DNA of 6,171 nt from Flammeovirgaceae bacterium (GTDB lineage: Bacteria; Bacteroidota; Bacteroidia; Cytophagales; Cyclobacteriaceae). The stretch is from contig QIDJ01000330.1 of assembly GCA_003228395.1 (NCBI GenBank), positions 1 through 6,171 on the forward strand, in the 5' to 3' direction. The position numbers and the translations under genes are program-made. The first letter of the stretch is position 1; the number at the start of each line of letters is the position of its first letter. Shown one piece after another: positions 1-6,018 of the stretch. The notes beneath the pieces are model-generated. The model searched no databases. It had not been told where the DNA came from and worked only from the letters and a program-made list of their open reading frames with translations.

Positions 1-102
1 GTATTCGCTGCTCAGAACCTGTATTACAAACAGCTTGGATAGGAAAACGAATCCAATTACAATAAAAATTGCTTGTAATATATACTTCCTTGAATCAAAC
101 AT
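1..102 (-). CDS. mrdA: Penicillin-binding protein 2 (peptidoglycan transpeptidase), N-terminus only
   Basis: This is the first 34 codons of a gene that runs off the left edge. The peptide begins MFDSRKYILQA and has one hydrophobic segment at about residues 8-30, followed by a start like IQVLSSEY. This RKY-hydrophobic-FLxxLFxxQV layout is typical of the N-terminal anchor of Bacteroidota PBP2, the class B transpeptidase that crosslinks peptidoglycan during lateral wall growth. The catalytic domain lies outside the window, so the call rests on the N-terminus and on position: mrdA normally follows mreD. The ATG at 102 lies 6 nt after the mreD stop, with an AGGAAG Shine-Dalgarno-like stretch inside the end of mreD. 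Another ATG at 107 is out of frame. rodA would be expected next, beyond the window. Confidence 0.85.
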   Translation of the reverse strand, partial: MFDSRKYILQAIFIVIGFVFLSKLFVIQVLSSEY

Positions 103-108
103 ATCATG

Positions 109-618
109 CTACTTCCTGTAAAACAGCAATTGAGCTAACACCAGGACCAAAAACGTGAAAATAGCCGAAGAAAATACCTTTACTAAGGTAAAGAAAAACA
201 TAGAAAATCCACCTGCCTCTATGAAAAATATTGCCAAATGATGGATAAAAATAAGTGCGAAAGTATAGCTGACAAACCATGTTACCCCTGTTTGCTTTAG
301 GAAGGGAGATGCATTTAATTCATAACCGCCCTGCGGAGTAAGCACATTGATCCAGGCGGGCCTGATAAATGCAATCAATACACCTGCTGCCGCATGTATG
401 CCGAGGCTGTCATAAAAGATGTCAACCACGAACCCCAGAAGGAAGCCCAACAGCAGCAACCCTGTGCGGCCTGATTCAAATGGCAGAAACAGGAGAAATC
501 CTATGTAAATAAAACAAAAAGCCGTATCAAACAAAACCAGGTTTTTGAGCATAGCCACCTGCACCCCTGTGAAGATTAGAATTGCGAATACCTGCTGTAT
601 GATTACCCGGTAACTCAT
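109..618 (-). CDS. mreD: Rod shape-determining protein MreD
   Basis: A 169-residue, very hydrophobic protein, normal in length for MreD, the integral inner-membrane partner of MreC and MreB in the Rod complex. About six membrane segments can be read, near residues 7-24, 29-46, 53-68, 73-86, 111-134 and 141-166. The segment around GLLLLGFLLGFVVDIFYDS, followed by GIHAAAGVLIAF, matches the best conserved MreD region (G-x-x-x-D and a small-residue-rich helix). Sequence conservation in this family is low, so the identification depends strongly on position between mreC and mrdA. Its ATG overlaps the mreC stop as ATGA, which points to translational coupling. No frameshift or truncation is visible. 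Confidence 0.92.
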   Translation of the reverse strand: MSYRVIIQQVFAILIFTGVQVAMLKNLVLFDTAFCFIYIGFLLFLPFESGRTGLLLLGFLLGFVVDIFYDSLGIHAAAGVLIAFIRPAWINVLTPQGGYELNASPFLKQTGVTWFVSYTFALIFIHHLAIFFIEAGGFSMFFFTLVKVFSSAIFTFLVLVLAQLLFYRK

Positions 619-1454
619 AACCCCTGTTTTATACTGAGATTTTCCAGTGAATCTTTTTCAGCTTTAAGTGCATTATTAATGATATGGACATATGAGAGTT
701 TTGAAAAATCGTTTTCAAGCCGCGCATTGATATCATAAAAGGTGGCGTCTTCGTCCAGGTTTATTTCCGAAATAACTCCAATGATGATATCAGGAGGGAA
801 AATGGCATTATAGCCGGAAGTAAGAATGGTGTCTCCCACTTCAATTAAATGATGCCTTGGTACAAAACGTATGCTTATATGTCCCGGATCCTTACCGTTC
901 CACTCCGAAGTGCACAATTCAACTTTGTGTTTTATCCGCGAAGAAATGGTAAATCCGGCATGCAGTAAGGATGTAATCACTGCGTACCGCTTGTTTACAT
1001 ATTTAACTTTACCTACCACCCCCCCGCTTCCGACCACTCCCATTCCAGGTGTTATGCCATCGCGGCTGCCTTTATTCACAGTAAGGGTATTGTTTCTCCA
1101 GCTAACAGAGTTGTTAATTACTTTGGCGGTAACAAAAGAATACTGATATATCGTTGAATCAACAGAGGTGTTTGCTGTGCGTGTTTCGATACGCTGATTT
1201 TTATATTTTTCAAGCATCGTTCTCAACTGTGCGTTTTCTTCGGCCAGTAAGGCATTGTCTTTTTTCAGTCCAAAATATTCACGTACGCTATGACTTGTAT
1301 TTAGGATGCCGGCGGCAATAAAATTTGAAGAGTTGAAAAAAACAGCACTTTGATAACGATTATTCTGAATGATCAGATAAAAGCTGAAAACTTCAAGAAT
1401 TACGAATATAAAAAAGTTTCTGTACTGGTATAAGAAATTAAGGAGCCGTTGCAT
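615..1454 (-). CDS. mreC: Rod shape-determining protein MreC
   Basis: A 279-residue MreC, the single-pass protein that links cytoplasmic MreB to the periplasmic PBP2/RodA synthase and activates it. A short cytoplasmic tail is followed by one membrane helix (about residues 13-30), a periplasmic coiled coil (about 58-90, with heptad-like KKDNALLAEENAQLRTMLEKY), then the beta-rich MreC domain. Conserved landmarks are NKGSRDGITPGMGVVGSGG (127-145) and the second-barrel motif GDTILTSGYNAIFPPDIIIG (207-226). Length is normal. The ATG at 1454 was chosen because it directly precedes the basic MQRLLNF tail; an ATG 4 nt upstream is out of frame. It starts 16 nt after mreB and overlaps mreD by 4 nt. No clear Shine-Dalgarno sequence is seen, as is usual in this phylum. 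Confidence 0.96.
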   Translation of the reverse strand: MQRLLNFLYQYRNFFIFVILEVFSFYLIIQNNRYQSAVFFNSSNFIAAGILNTSHSVREYFGLKKDNALLAEENAQLRTMLEKYKNQRIETRTANTSVDSTIYQYSFVTAKVINNSVSWRNNTLTVNKGSRDGITPGMGVVGSGGVVGKVKYVNKRYAVITSLLHAGFTISSRIKHKVELCTSEWNGKDPGHISIRFVPRHHLIEVGDTILTSGYNAIFPPDIIIGVISEINLDEDATFYDINARLENDFSKLSYVHIINNALKAEKDSLENLSIKQGL

Positions 1455-1470
1455 TCATTTATAAATCCAA

Positions 1471-2496
1471 TTATGATATCAGAACAGCTTTAAAGTTAAC
1501 AAGATTTTTCAGTGCAACTCCTGTACCTCTTACCACAGCTCGCAACGGATCTTCGACAACATGTATAGGCAGTTTGGTTTTCAATGCAAGTCGCTTATCC
1601 AATCCTCTTAACATGGCTCCACCGCCGGTAAGATGGATACCATTGTCATAAATATCGGCAGACAATTCAGGTGGTGAAATCTCCAGGTTTTTCAAAACCG
1701 CTTCTTCAATTTTGGATACGGACTTGTCGAGTGCAAATGCAATTTCTGAGTAGGAAACCTTAATAACTTTAGGGATACCTGTCATCAGGTCGCGGCCCCG
1801 GATCTCATAATCATCCGGTCCGTCATCCAGTTCAGTAAGCGCCGATCCTACCTCGATTTTCACTTTTTCAGCCGACCGTTCGCCAATTAAAAGATTATGC
1901 TGGCGACGCATATAATCAAGAATGTCTCTGCTGAATGAATCGCCTGCAACCCGGATGGACTGAGCGCACACAATGCCTGACAGCGCAATGACGGCAATTT
2001 CGGTAGTGCCTCCTCCGATGTCAACCACCATCGAACCCACCGGCTTTTCAATATCGATACCGATACCAATGGCAGCGGCAATAGGTTCGTGGATCATATA
2101 TACTTCCTTGGCGCCTGCGTGCTCAGCCGAGTCACGAACTGCCCGCTTTTCCACTTCAGTAATTCCGCTGGGGATGCAAATCAGCATCCTATGTGATTTT
2201 GGGAAAAGGCTTCTGCCCTCATCAATCATTTTAATCATACCTCTGATCATGTGCTCTGCTGCATGGAAATCAGCAATTACACCATCCTTCAGTGGTTTAA
2301 TGGTTTTTATATTTTCATGTGTCTTTTCATGCATCTGAAGGGCTTCTCTCCCGATCGCTATCACTTTGTTGCTACTTTTGTCAATAGCAATGATAGATGG
2401 TTCATCAACCACAATTTTATCTTTATGTATGATCAGGGTGTTAGCGGTGCCAAGATCGATGGCTATATCACTTGTAAAAAAATCAAATAATCCCAT
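1471..2496 (-). CDS. mreB: Rod shape-determining protein MreB (bacterial actin homologue)
   Basis: A 341-residue actin-family ATPase that forms membrane-bound filaments directing lateral peptidoglycan synthesis. The nucleotide-binding signatures are all present: phosphate-1 loop DLGTANT (14-20), HEPIAAAIG with the conserved glutamate (136-144), phosphate-2 loop DIGGGTTEIAV (159-169), and adenosine motif LTGGGAMLRGLD (289-300). The hydrophobic N-terminus MGLFDFF fits an amphipathic membrane-binding segment. GERSAEKVKIEVG (205-217) and EDPLRAVVRGTG (315-326) are further family hallmarks. The stretch AGDSFSRDI at 184-192 has Ser where many MreBs have Asp (GDxFD or GDEMD); I recall this as a common Bacteroidota variant, so I do not read it as damage. 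It heads the mreB-mreC-mreD-mrdA operon and has a 95-nt gap after purH that may hold its own promoter. Confidence 0.98.
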   Translation of the reverse strand: MGLFDFFTSDIAIDLGTANTLIIHKDKIVVDEPSIIAIDKSSNKVIAIGREALQMHEKTHENIKTIKPLKDGVIADFHAAEHMIRGMIKMIDEGRSLFPKSHRMLICIPSGITEVEKRAVRDSAEHAGAKEVYMIHEPIAAAIGIGIDIEKPVGSMVVDIGGGTTEIAVIALSGIVCAQSIRVAGDSFSRDILDYMRRQHNLLIGERSAEKVKIEVGSALTELDDGPDDYEIRGRDLMTGIPKVIKVSYSEIAFALDKSVSKIEEAVLKNLEISPPELSADIYDNGIHLTGGGAMLRGLDKRLALKTKLPIHVVEDPLRAVVRGTGVALKNLVNFKAVLIS

Positions 2497-2591
2497 ATAT
2501 TATCACTTTATTCAATCCAAGACGCAAGCCTGTTTCAGGCGCCTTCAATTTACAAATATCTTTCAATTTATTAACCAGGTAAAAGTTTAAT
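2497..2591 (-). promoter_or_regulatory. purH-mreB intergenic leader with a small hairpin and weak promoter candidate
   Basis: This 95-nt gap carries two visible elements. GATATTTG on the minus strand (2553-2560) differs by one base from the Bacteroidota -7 consensus TAnnTTTG, but I see no good TTG box about 20 nt upstream. Downstream of it is a perfect 5-bp hairpin with a 3-nt loop, GCCTG-AAA-CAGGC (2528-2540), which would lie in the mreB 5' untranslated region. No T-run follows the hairpin, so it is a poor intrinsic terminator for purH. mreB may have its own promoter, be read through from purH, or both. Confidence 0.3.
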
Positions 2592-4118
2592 TTAATGTTT
2601 AAAATGCCTTTTACCAGTAAAAACCATTGTCATATCATGTTCATCGCAAAATTTCACCGTATCCATGTCTCTTACCGACCCTCCCGGCTGAACAATGGCA
2701 CGAACACCTTCATTAAATGCGATTTCTGCACTGTCGGCAAACGGAAAAAAGGCATCGGAAGCCATCACAGCGTCTGTTACATCAAATCCAAATGCCCGGG
2801 CTTTGGAAATGGCTTGTTTTACCGCATCCACGCGTGAGGTTTGACCCACCCCGCTGCCAATCATCTGGCCGTTACGGGCCAGTACGATGGCATTGGATTT
2901 TGTATGTTTTACAATTTTATTGGCAAACACCATTGCGATAGTTTCATCGGCAGTGGGTTTTCTTTTTGTGACCTCGCTGAATTGTTCCGGGCTTTCTGTT
3001 TCTACATCCCGCTCCTGCTGGATAACGCCATTCAGAATGCTTTTAAACTGAAGCCTGGCGGATAAGCCCTGCGATTGTACCAGCAGGATCCTGTTTTTCT
3101 TTGATTTCAGAATTTCAAGCGCCTCATTTCCAAAGCCGGGGGCAATTAGAATCTCAAAAAACAACTTGTTGATTTCCAATGCCGCTTCTTTGTTTACTTC
3201 CACATTGGAAATGAGCACACCCCCGAAAGCCGACACCGTATCTGCTTCAAATGCTTTCTGATAAGCCTCTTTGATTGTATCAGCCGTAGCTACGCCACAC
3301 GCATTGGTGTGCTTCAGAATGGAAAAAACCGTATCTTCAGCAAACTCTTCCATCAATGCTACGGCAGCATCGATATCTACCAGATTATTGTACGAAATCG
3401 CTTTGCCATGAAGCTGGTTGAACATCTCTTCCAGGTTGCCATAAAAAACACCTTCCTGATGCGGATTTTCGCCATAACGAAGTGTGGTAGCAGTTGAAAA
3501 ACTCTTTTTGAAATGAGGTAATTGCGCTTCGGTATTGAAGTAGTTGAATATTTCCGTATCGTATTGCGAAGATATGCTGAAAGCGTACGCGGCAAATTTC
3601 TTTCTTTGCTCAATGGAGGTATTACAGTTATTCTCAGACAGGATTTTTAACGCTTCATCGTATTGGGACATGGAACTTACAATCAGCACATCATTGTAGT
3701 TTTTAGCTGCAGCACGGATAAGCGATATACCTCCTATATCAATTTTTTCTATAATTTCTTCATGCGAGGCGCCTGAAGAAAGCGTAGCGCTGAAGGGATA
3801 CAGGTCAACAACAACCAGGTCAATGGAAGGAATATCATATTCTCCGGCTTGCATCACATCATTTGCCTCACTTCTTCTGTAAAGAATCCCACCCATAATG
3901 TTCGGATGAAGCGTTTTTACACGTCCTCCAAAAATTGAAGGGTATCCTGTGAGCCCCTCTACCGTTTTTACTTCCAGGCCTGATTCCTCAATAAATTTGC
4001 GTGTACCGCCGGTGGAGTAAATGGTTACGTTGTTGTTGGAGAGAATTTCCAACAGGGGTTCGAGGTTTTCCTTATGATATACTGAAATAAGTGCAGATTT
4101 AACAGGAACGTGCGACAT
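2592..4118 (-). CDS. purH: Bifunctional AICAR formyltransferase / IMP cyclohydrolase PurH
   Basis: A 508-residue cytoplasmic enzyme for the last two steps of de novo IMP synthesis: formylation of AICAR with 10-formyl-tetrahydrofolate, then ring closure to IMP. The N-terminal MGS-like cyclohydrolase domain shows YSTGGT (34-39) and GGRVKTLHP (64-72). The transformylase domain follows with LRYGENPHQ (213-221), SYNNLVDIDAA (242-252) and the catalytic Lys-His motif KHTNACG (269-275). The C-terminal part contains SDAFFPFADS and VRAIVQPGGSVRD. Length is normal. The frame stays open to a TTG at 4145, but that codon forms part of a perfect -7 promoter element, and the homologous N-terminus begins at MSHVPVKSALISV, so I chose ATG 4118. 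It lies 85 nt after purN; together they supply two folate-dependent purine steps. Confidence 0.97.
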   Translation of the reverse strand: MSHVPVKSALISVYHKENLEPLLEILSNNNVTIYSTGGTRKFIEESGLEVKTVEGLTGYPSIFGGRVKTLHPNIMGGILYRRSEANDVMQAGEYDIPSIDLVVVDLYPFSATLSSGASHEEIIEKIDIGGISLIRAAAKNYNDVLIVSSMSQYDEALKILSENNCNTSIEQRKKFAAYAFSISSQYDTEIFNYFNTEAQLPHFKKSFSTATTLRYGENPHQEGVFYGNLEEMFNQLHGKAISYNNLVDIDAAVALMEEFAEDTVFSILKHTNACGVATADTIKEAYQKAFEADTVSAFGGVLISNVEVNKEAALEINKLFFEILIAPGFGNEALEILKSKKNRILLVQSQGLSARLQFKSILNGVIQQERDVETESPEQFSEVTKRKPTADETIAMVFANKIVKHTKSNAIVLARNGQMIGSGVGQTSRVDAVKQAISKARAFGFDVTDAVMASDAFFPFADSAEIAFNEGVRAIVQPGGSVRDMDTVKFCDEHDMTMVFTGKRHFKH

Positions 4119-4142
4119 GTGATACAGGTTGCTTAAAGGCTG

Positions 4143-4150
4143 CAAATGTA
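4143..4150 (-). promoter_or_regulatory. Probable purH promoter, -7 element TACATTTG
   Basis: TACATTTG on the minus strand matches the Bacteroidota primary sigma -7 consensus TAnnTTTG exactly. It sits in the purN-purH gap and would start a transcript roughly 20 nt before the chosen purH ATG at 4118. The nearest upstream TTG is about 29 nt away, longer than the usual spacing of about 19-21, so the -33 half is not convincing. The in-frame TTG at 4143-4145 is the end of this element and could not be in such a transcript. Confidence 0.5.
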
Positions 4151-4203
4151 TCAGGAAATCAGGAAAAAAATTCAGATTCCAATAACTTGTTACAAACTGA
4201 GGC

Positions 4204-4785
4204 TTACAGAATTTTACCGGAGATCACCTCTTCAACCACCCTTGGGTAATGTGCGTACTCCAGTTGGTGGATACGATTGGCGAGTGAATTAGGGGTATCA
4301 TCTTTTAAAACAGGGCATTTTGCCTGAAAAATAATGTCGCCATCATCAAATTTATTATTTACATAGTGAATGGAAATGCCCGACTCGATTTCCCCGTTTT
4401 CAATAACCGCTTTGTGTACACGATCACCATACATGCCCTTCCCACCATGCTTCGGGAGCAGGGCAGGGTGAACATTGTAAATCCGATTTTTGTATGCGTT
4501 AACAATATTTTCGGGAACCAGCCACATAAAACCGGCAAGCACTATGTGGTTTATTTCATTGTTTTGCAGATAATTCATTATCTCATTCGAATGATAAAAC
4601 GAATTTCCTGAAAATACATGTACGGGTATGCCATGATTTTCAGCCCTTTTCAATGCGTAGGCATCCGGGTTGTTTGAAAGGAGTGCAACTATTTTAATAG
4701 ATGGGTGCTGATTAAAATACCTGAAAAACTCTTCTGCATTAGTTCCGCTGCCGGAGGCAAATATAGCCAGCTTATTTTCTGCCAT
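4204..4785 (-). CDS. purN: Phosphoribosylglycinamide formyltransferase PurN (GAR transformylase)
   Basis: A 193-residue folate-dependent enzyme that transfers a formyl group from 10-formyl-tetrahydrofolate to glycinamide ribonucleotide, the third step of purine synthesis. The N-terminal phosphate-binding loop reads FASGSGTN (9-16). The catalytic triad known from E. coli PurN (Asn106, His108, Asp144) is represented by Asn104 and His106 in YNVHPALLPK and by Asp147 in KFDDGDIIFQ. HYVNNKFDDGDIIFQAKCPV (140-159) is the usual folate-site strand. The insertion-like GGKGMYGDRVHKAV after LLPK resembles the form I associate with Bacteroidota. The frame opens at a TTG (4806), but ATG 4785 places Met just before the first strand (AENKLAIFASG) and fits family length. 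It starts 44 nt after the lipoprotein gene and precedes purH. Confidence 0.96.
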   Translation of the reverse strand: MAENKLAIFASGSGTNAEEFFRYFNQHPSIKIVALLSNNPDAYALKRAENHGIPVHVFSGNSFYHSNEIMNYLQNNEINHIVLAGFMWLVPENIVNAYKNRIYNVHPALLPKHGGKGMYGDRVHKAVIENGEIESGISIHYVNNKFDDGDIIFQAKCPVLKDDTPNSLANRIHQLEYAHYPRVVEEVISGKIL

Positions 4786-4829
4786 TGTTAATGAATTTGT
4801 AATCAAAAATGGCTAATTACTCGCAGATA

Positions 4830-5579
4830 TTAAAGATATTTTATAACAATGTTTCGGTTTTCAATCCGCGACAATTCGTCCATTCCACCTAGTTCAAAAT
4901 AGGCGTCGAAATCTTCAAGCGGGGTACTTTCATCTATGGGCTTGTAGTTAATATAATCCACTACCCTGAGGCCGTTTATTTCCCGGAGATTTATCGTTTC
5001 CCTGAAACGTTTACCACCTCCATCGGTGGAATATGAGTAGGCAAAATAGTCGATAATAAATGTATCTTTATTAACCCAGTAAATGAAGTAATCCTCATAG
5101 TCCTCGCCGCCGCCTTCCTGATCAAATGAAATATGTACTTTGTAATATTTCTTTCCTCTGATGGATGCATCCGGAAGCAGATTTTTGTTTACAGCTGCAT
5201 CGTTAAGGTTAAACGGAATTCTGAAGAAGTAAATCACGGAATTGACTGACCGGGAATATTTCCCGGTCCATTCCTCATCGAGTTCTAAAATGCTGCCATT
5301 AACTGTTCTTGTAAAGCCCGCGTTGTTGAGTACATCATGTACTTTTCCAAGGCTATCGTCTTCAAAAATTCTTTCGAACGACATTTCACCCCAGTTTGTA
5401 TAGGCCCTGTAATGTTTGTCTCTGAAATCAAATTCAATGTCAGACGTGTATAGCTGTTTCCCTCCATATGCTTCAATTGATTTATCGATAACCTGCCGGG
5501 CATCCAGCGGCTTTTCCGAACAGGAAACCGCTATAAGTATAATAGCTGAGAGTGAGCAGATGGTTGTGAATGAACGCAT
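4830..5579 (-). CDS. Putative lipoprotein, DUF6503-like
   Basis: A 249-residue exported protein of unknown function. The N-terminus is a lipoprotein signal peptide: Arg2, a hydrophobic core (about 7-18), then AVSC with Cys20 as the lipidated residue; SEK follows, so outer-membrane sorting is plausible but unproven. The mature part is beta-rich and charged. Memorable blocks are SVNSVIYFFRIPFNLNDAAV (111-130), FDQEGGGEDYEDYFIYW (152-168), DGGGKRFRE (186-194) and VDYINYKP (207-214). I recognise these from a Bacteroidota family (DUF6503 as I recall it), members of which are sometimes labelled deoxyribose-phosphate aldolase; nothing here supports an aldolase, since the protein is exported and no Schiff-base lysine motif is visible. 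A LolA-like lipid-binding fold is possible, but this is a guess. It precedes purN by 44 nt and may be co-transcribed. Confidence 0.85.
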   Translation of the reverse strand: MRSFTTICSLSAIILIAVSCSEKPLDARQVIDKSIEAYGGKQLYTSDIEFDFRDKHYRAYTNWGEMSFERIFEDDSLGKVHDVLNNAGFTRTVNGSILELDEEWTGKYSRSVNSVIYFFRIPFNLNDAAVNKNLLPDASIRGKKYYKVHISFDQEGGGEDYEDYFIYWVNKDTFIIDYFAYSYSTDGGGKRFRETINLREINGLRVVDYINYKPIDESTPLEDFDAYFELGGMDELSRIENRNIVIKYL

Positions 5580-5611
5580 AAGTTTGTGATTTTATTTACA
5601 TGCTAACGGCA

Positions 5612-5645
5612 CGAAATTAAAAAAGATTTCGGTATGGGGTACAAT
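5612..5645 (-). promoter_or_regulatory. Candidate promoter for the lipoprotein-purN transcript
   Basis: On the minus strand TAATTTCG (5612-5619) differs from TAnnTTTG at one base, and ATTGT (5641-5645) lies about 21 nt upstream as a possible -33 box. Transcription would start near 5605, giving a leader of about 25 nt before ATG 5579. Both position and spacing are right, but the match is imperfect and the region is AT-rich. Confidence 0.4.
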
Positions 5646-5761
5646 GAGACCGGATTTTGTTAAACTTGGCCTGTCGAATGCAGATTTTTTCAGGGTAGCA
5701 GCGTAATAAAAGCAATCAGACCCTGCGTATAAAGTTATTATCTTACGGAATTGTATTTATT

Positions 5762-5796
5762 AAAAAAGAGCAAAAATCCCATTTATTATTTACTCT
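5762..5796 (-). terminator. Second, weaker intrinsic terminator candidate
   Basis: On the minus strand AGAGTAAA (5789-5796) can pair with TTTGCTCT (one T-G wobble) across a 14-nt loop, and six Ts follow at 5762-5767. The stem is AT-rich and weak alone, but it lies just behind the stronger terminator at 5815-5852 and could back it up. Confidence 0.4.
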
Positions 5797-5814
5797 CTTA
5801 AATCATACAGCATC

Positions 5815-5852
5815 AAAAAAACCCCCTGATCCGATTCAGGACCAGCGGGTTT
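5815..5852 (-). terminator. Intrinsic terminator of the tRNA-like transcript
   Basis: On the minus strand an outer stem AAACCC/GGGTTT (5847-5852 with 5819-5824) encloses a bulge GCTGGT and an inner stem CCTGA/TCAGG (5836-5840 with 5825-5829) with a 6-nt loop. The structure runs straight into seven Ts (5815-5821, partly shared with the outer stem). It lies about 90 nt downstream of the tRNA-like gene in its direction of transcription. It can therefore end that transcript before the lipoprotein gene. Confidence 0.75.
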
Positions 5853-5983
5853 AAAATCATTCAAATTCCAGATTGAATTCTCAGAGATATCCTTTGAAAA
5901 ATAATTATACAGGTAACCAAACCATTTGAACAGTACAATAAGCTGTAGAGGGAGGGTTCGAACCTCCACGAGGCAGTTAGTCA

Positions 5984-6002
5984 TTCACGCTGAAAGCGTG
6001 AA
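5984..6002 (-). repeat. Inverted repeat forming the hairpin nested in the variable arm
   Basis: TTCACGCT (5995-6002 read on minus) and AGCGTGAA (5984-5991) are perfect inverted copies around a TTC loop. If the two innermost pairs stay open, the loop becomes a 7-nt CTTTCAG closed by a 6-bp stem, which resembles the anticodon loop of tRNA-Glu (CUUUCAC in E. coli). Confidence 0.85.
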
Positions 6003-6004
6003 GC

Positions 6005-6018
6005 TTTATCCTTTATCC
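6005..6018 (-). repeat. Tandem heptamer GGATAAA x2 in the variable region
   Basis: Two exact adjacent copies of GGATAAA (minus strand) lie between the variable-arm stem and the nested hairpin. The first two bases of the first copy are also the last two of the GAGG stem strand. A slippage duplication may have helped to lengthen this variable region. Confidence 0.8.

Larger units (their letters stand above)
5580..5942. other. Intergenic region between tRNA-like gene and lipoprotein gene
   Basis: These 363 nt hold no convincing protein gene on either strand. From right to left (minus direction) they contain the 3' trailer of the tRNA-like transcript, with a weak 6-bp hairpin ATTCAA/TTGAAT (5859-5864 with 5873-5878), two intrinsic terminator-like hairpins with T-runs (5815-5852 and 5762-5796), roughly 110 nt of AT-rich sequence in which I see nothing, and a candidate promoter for the lipoprotein gene (5612-5645). 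A minus-strand open frame of 64 codons (5790-5984) starts inside the tRNA-like gene and reads through the first terminator stem, so it is not listed as a gene. Confidence 0.7.

Noticed and set aside
871..1146. 91-codon plus-strand open frame inside mreC
   Set aside because: It lies wholly antisense to the confidently identified mreC and has low-complexity Pro/Thr/Leu composition typical of a shadow frame.
1973..2338. 121-codon plus-strand open frame inside mreB
   Set aside because: It is antisense to conserved MreB motifs and resembles no known protein; it is a shadow of the coding frame.
4151..4203. Possible purN terminator: run of seven Ts after a TCAG/CTGA pairing on the minus strand
   Set aside because: The stem is only 4 bp with a loop of about 20 nt, too weak to call an intrinsic terminator.
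4786..4829. Possible purN promoter (CATTTTTG, one mismatch to TAnnTTTG)
   Set aside because: No TTG box lies at the right distance and the gap is only 44 nt, so co-transcription with the upstream lipoprotein gene is simpler.
5943..5970. tRNA T-arm on the plus strand, because the TTCGAA core is palindromic
   Set aside because: On the plus strand the loop would read GTTCGAA, one base out of register, and no matching acceptor or D arm is found; the minus strand fits fully.
5790..5984. 64-codon minus-strand open frame whose C-terminal half looks somewhat protein-like
   Set aside because: Its ATG lies in the variable arm of the tRNA-like gene, it reads through the T arm and acceptor, and its 3' part translates the terminator stem and T-run. 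No family is recognised and no ribosome binding site is seen.
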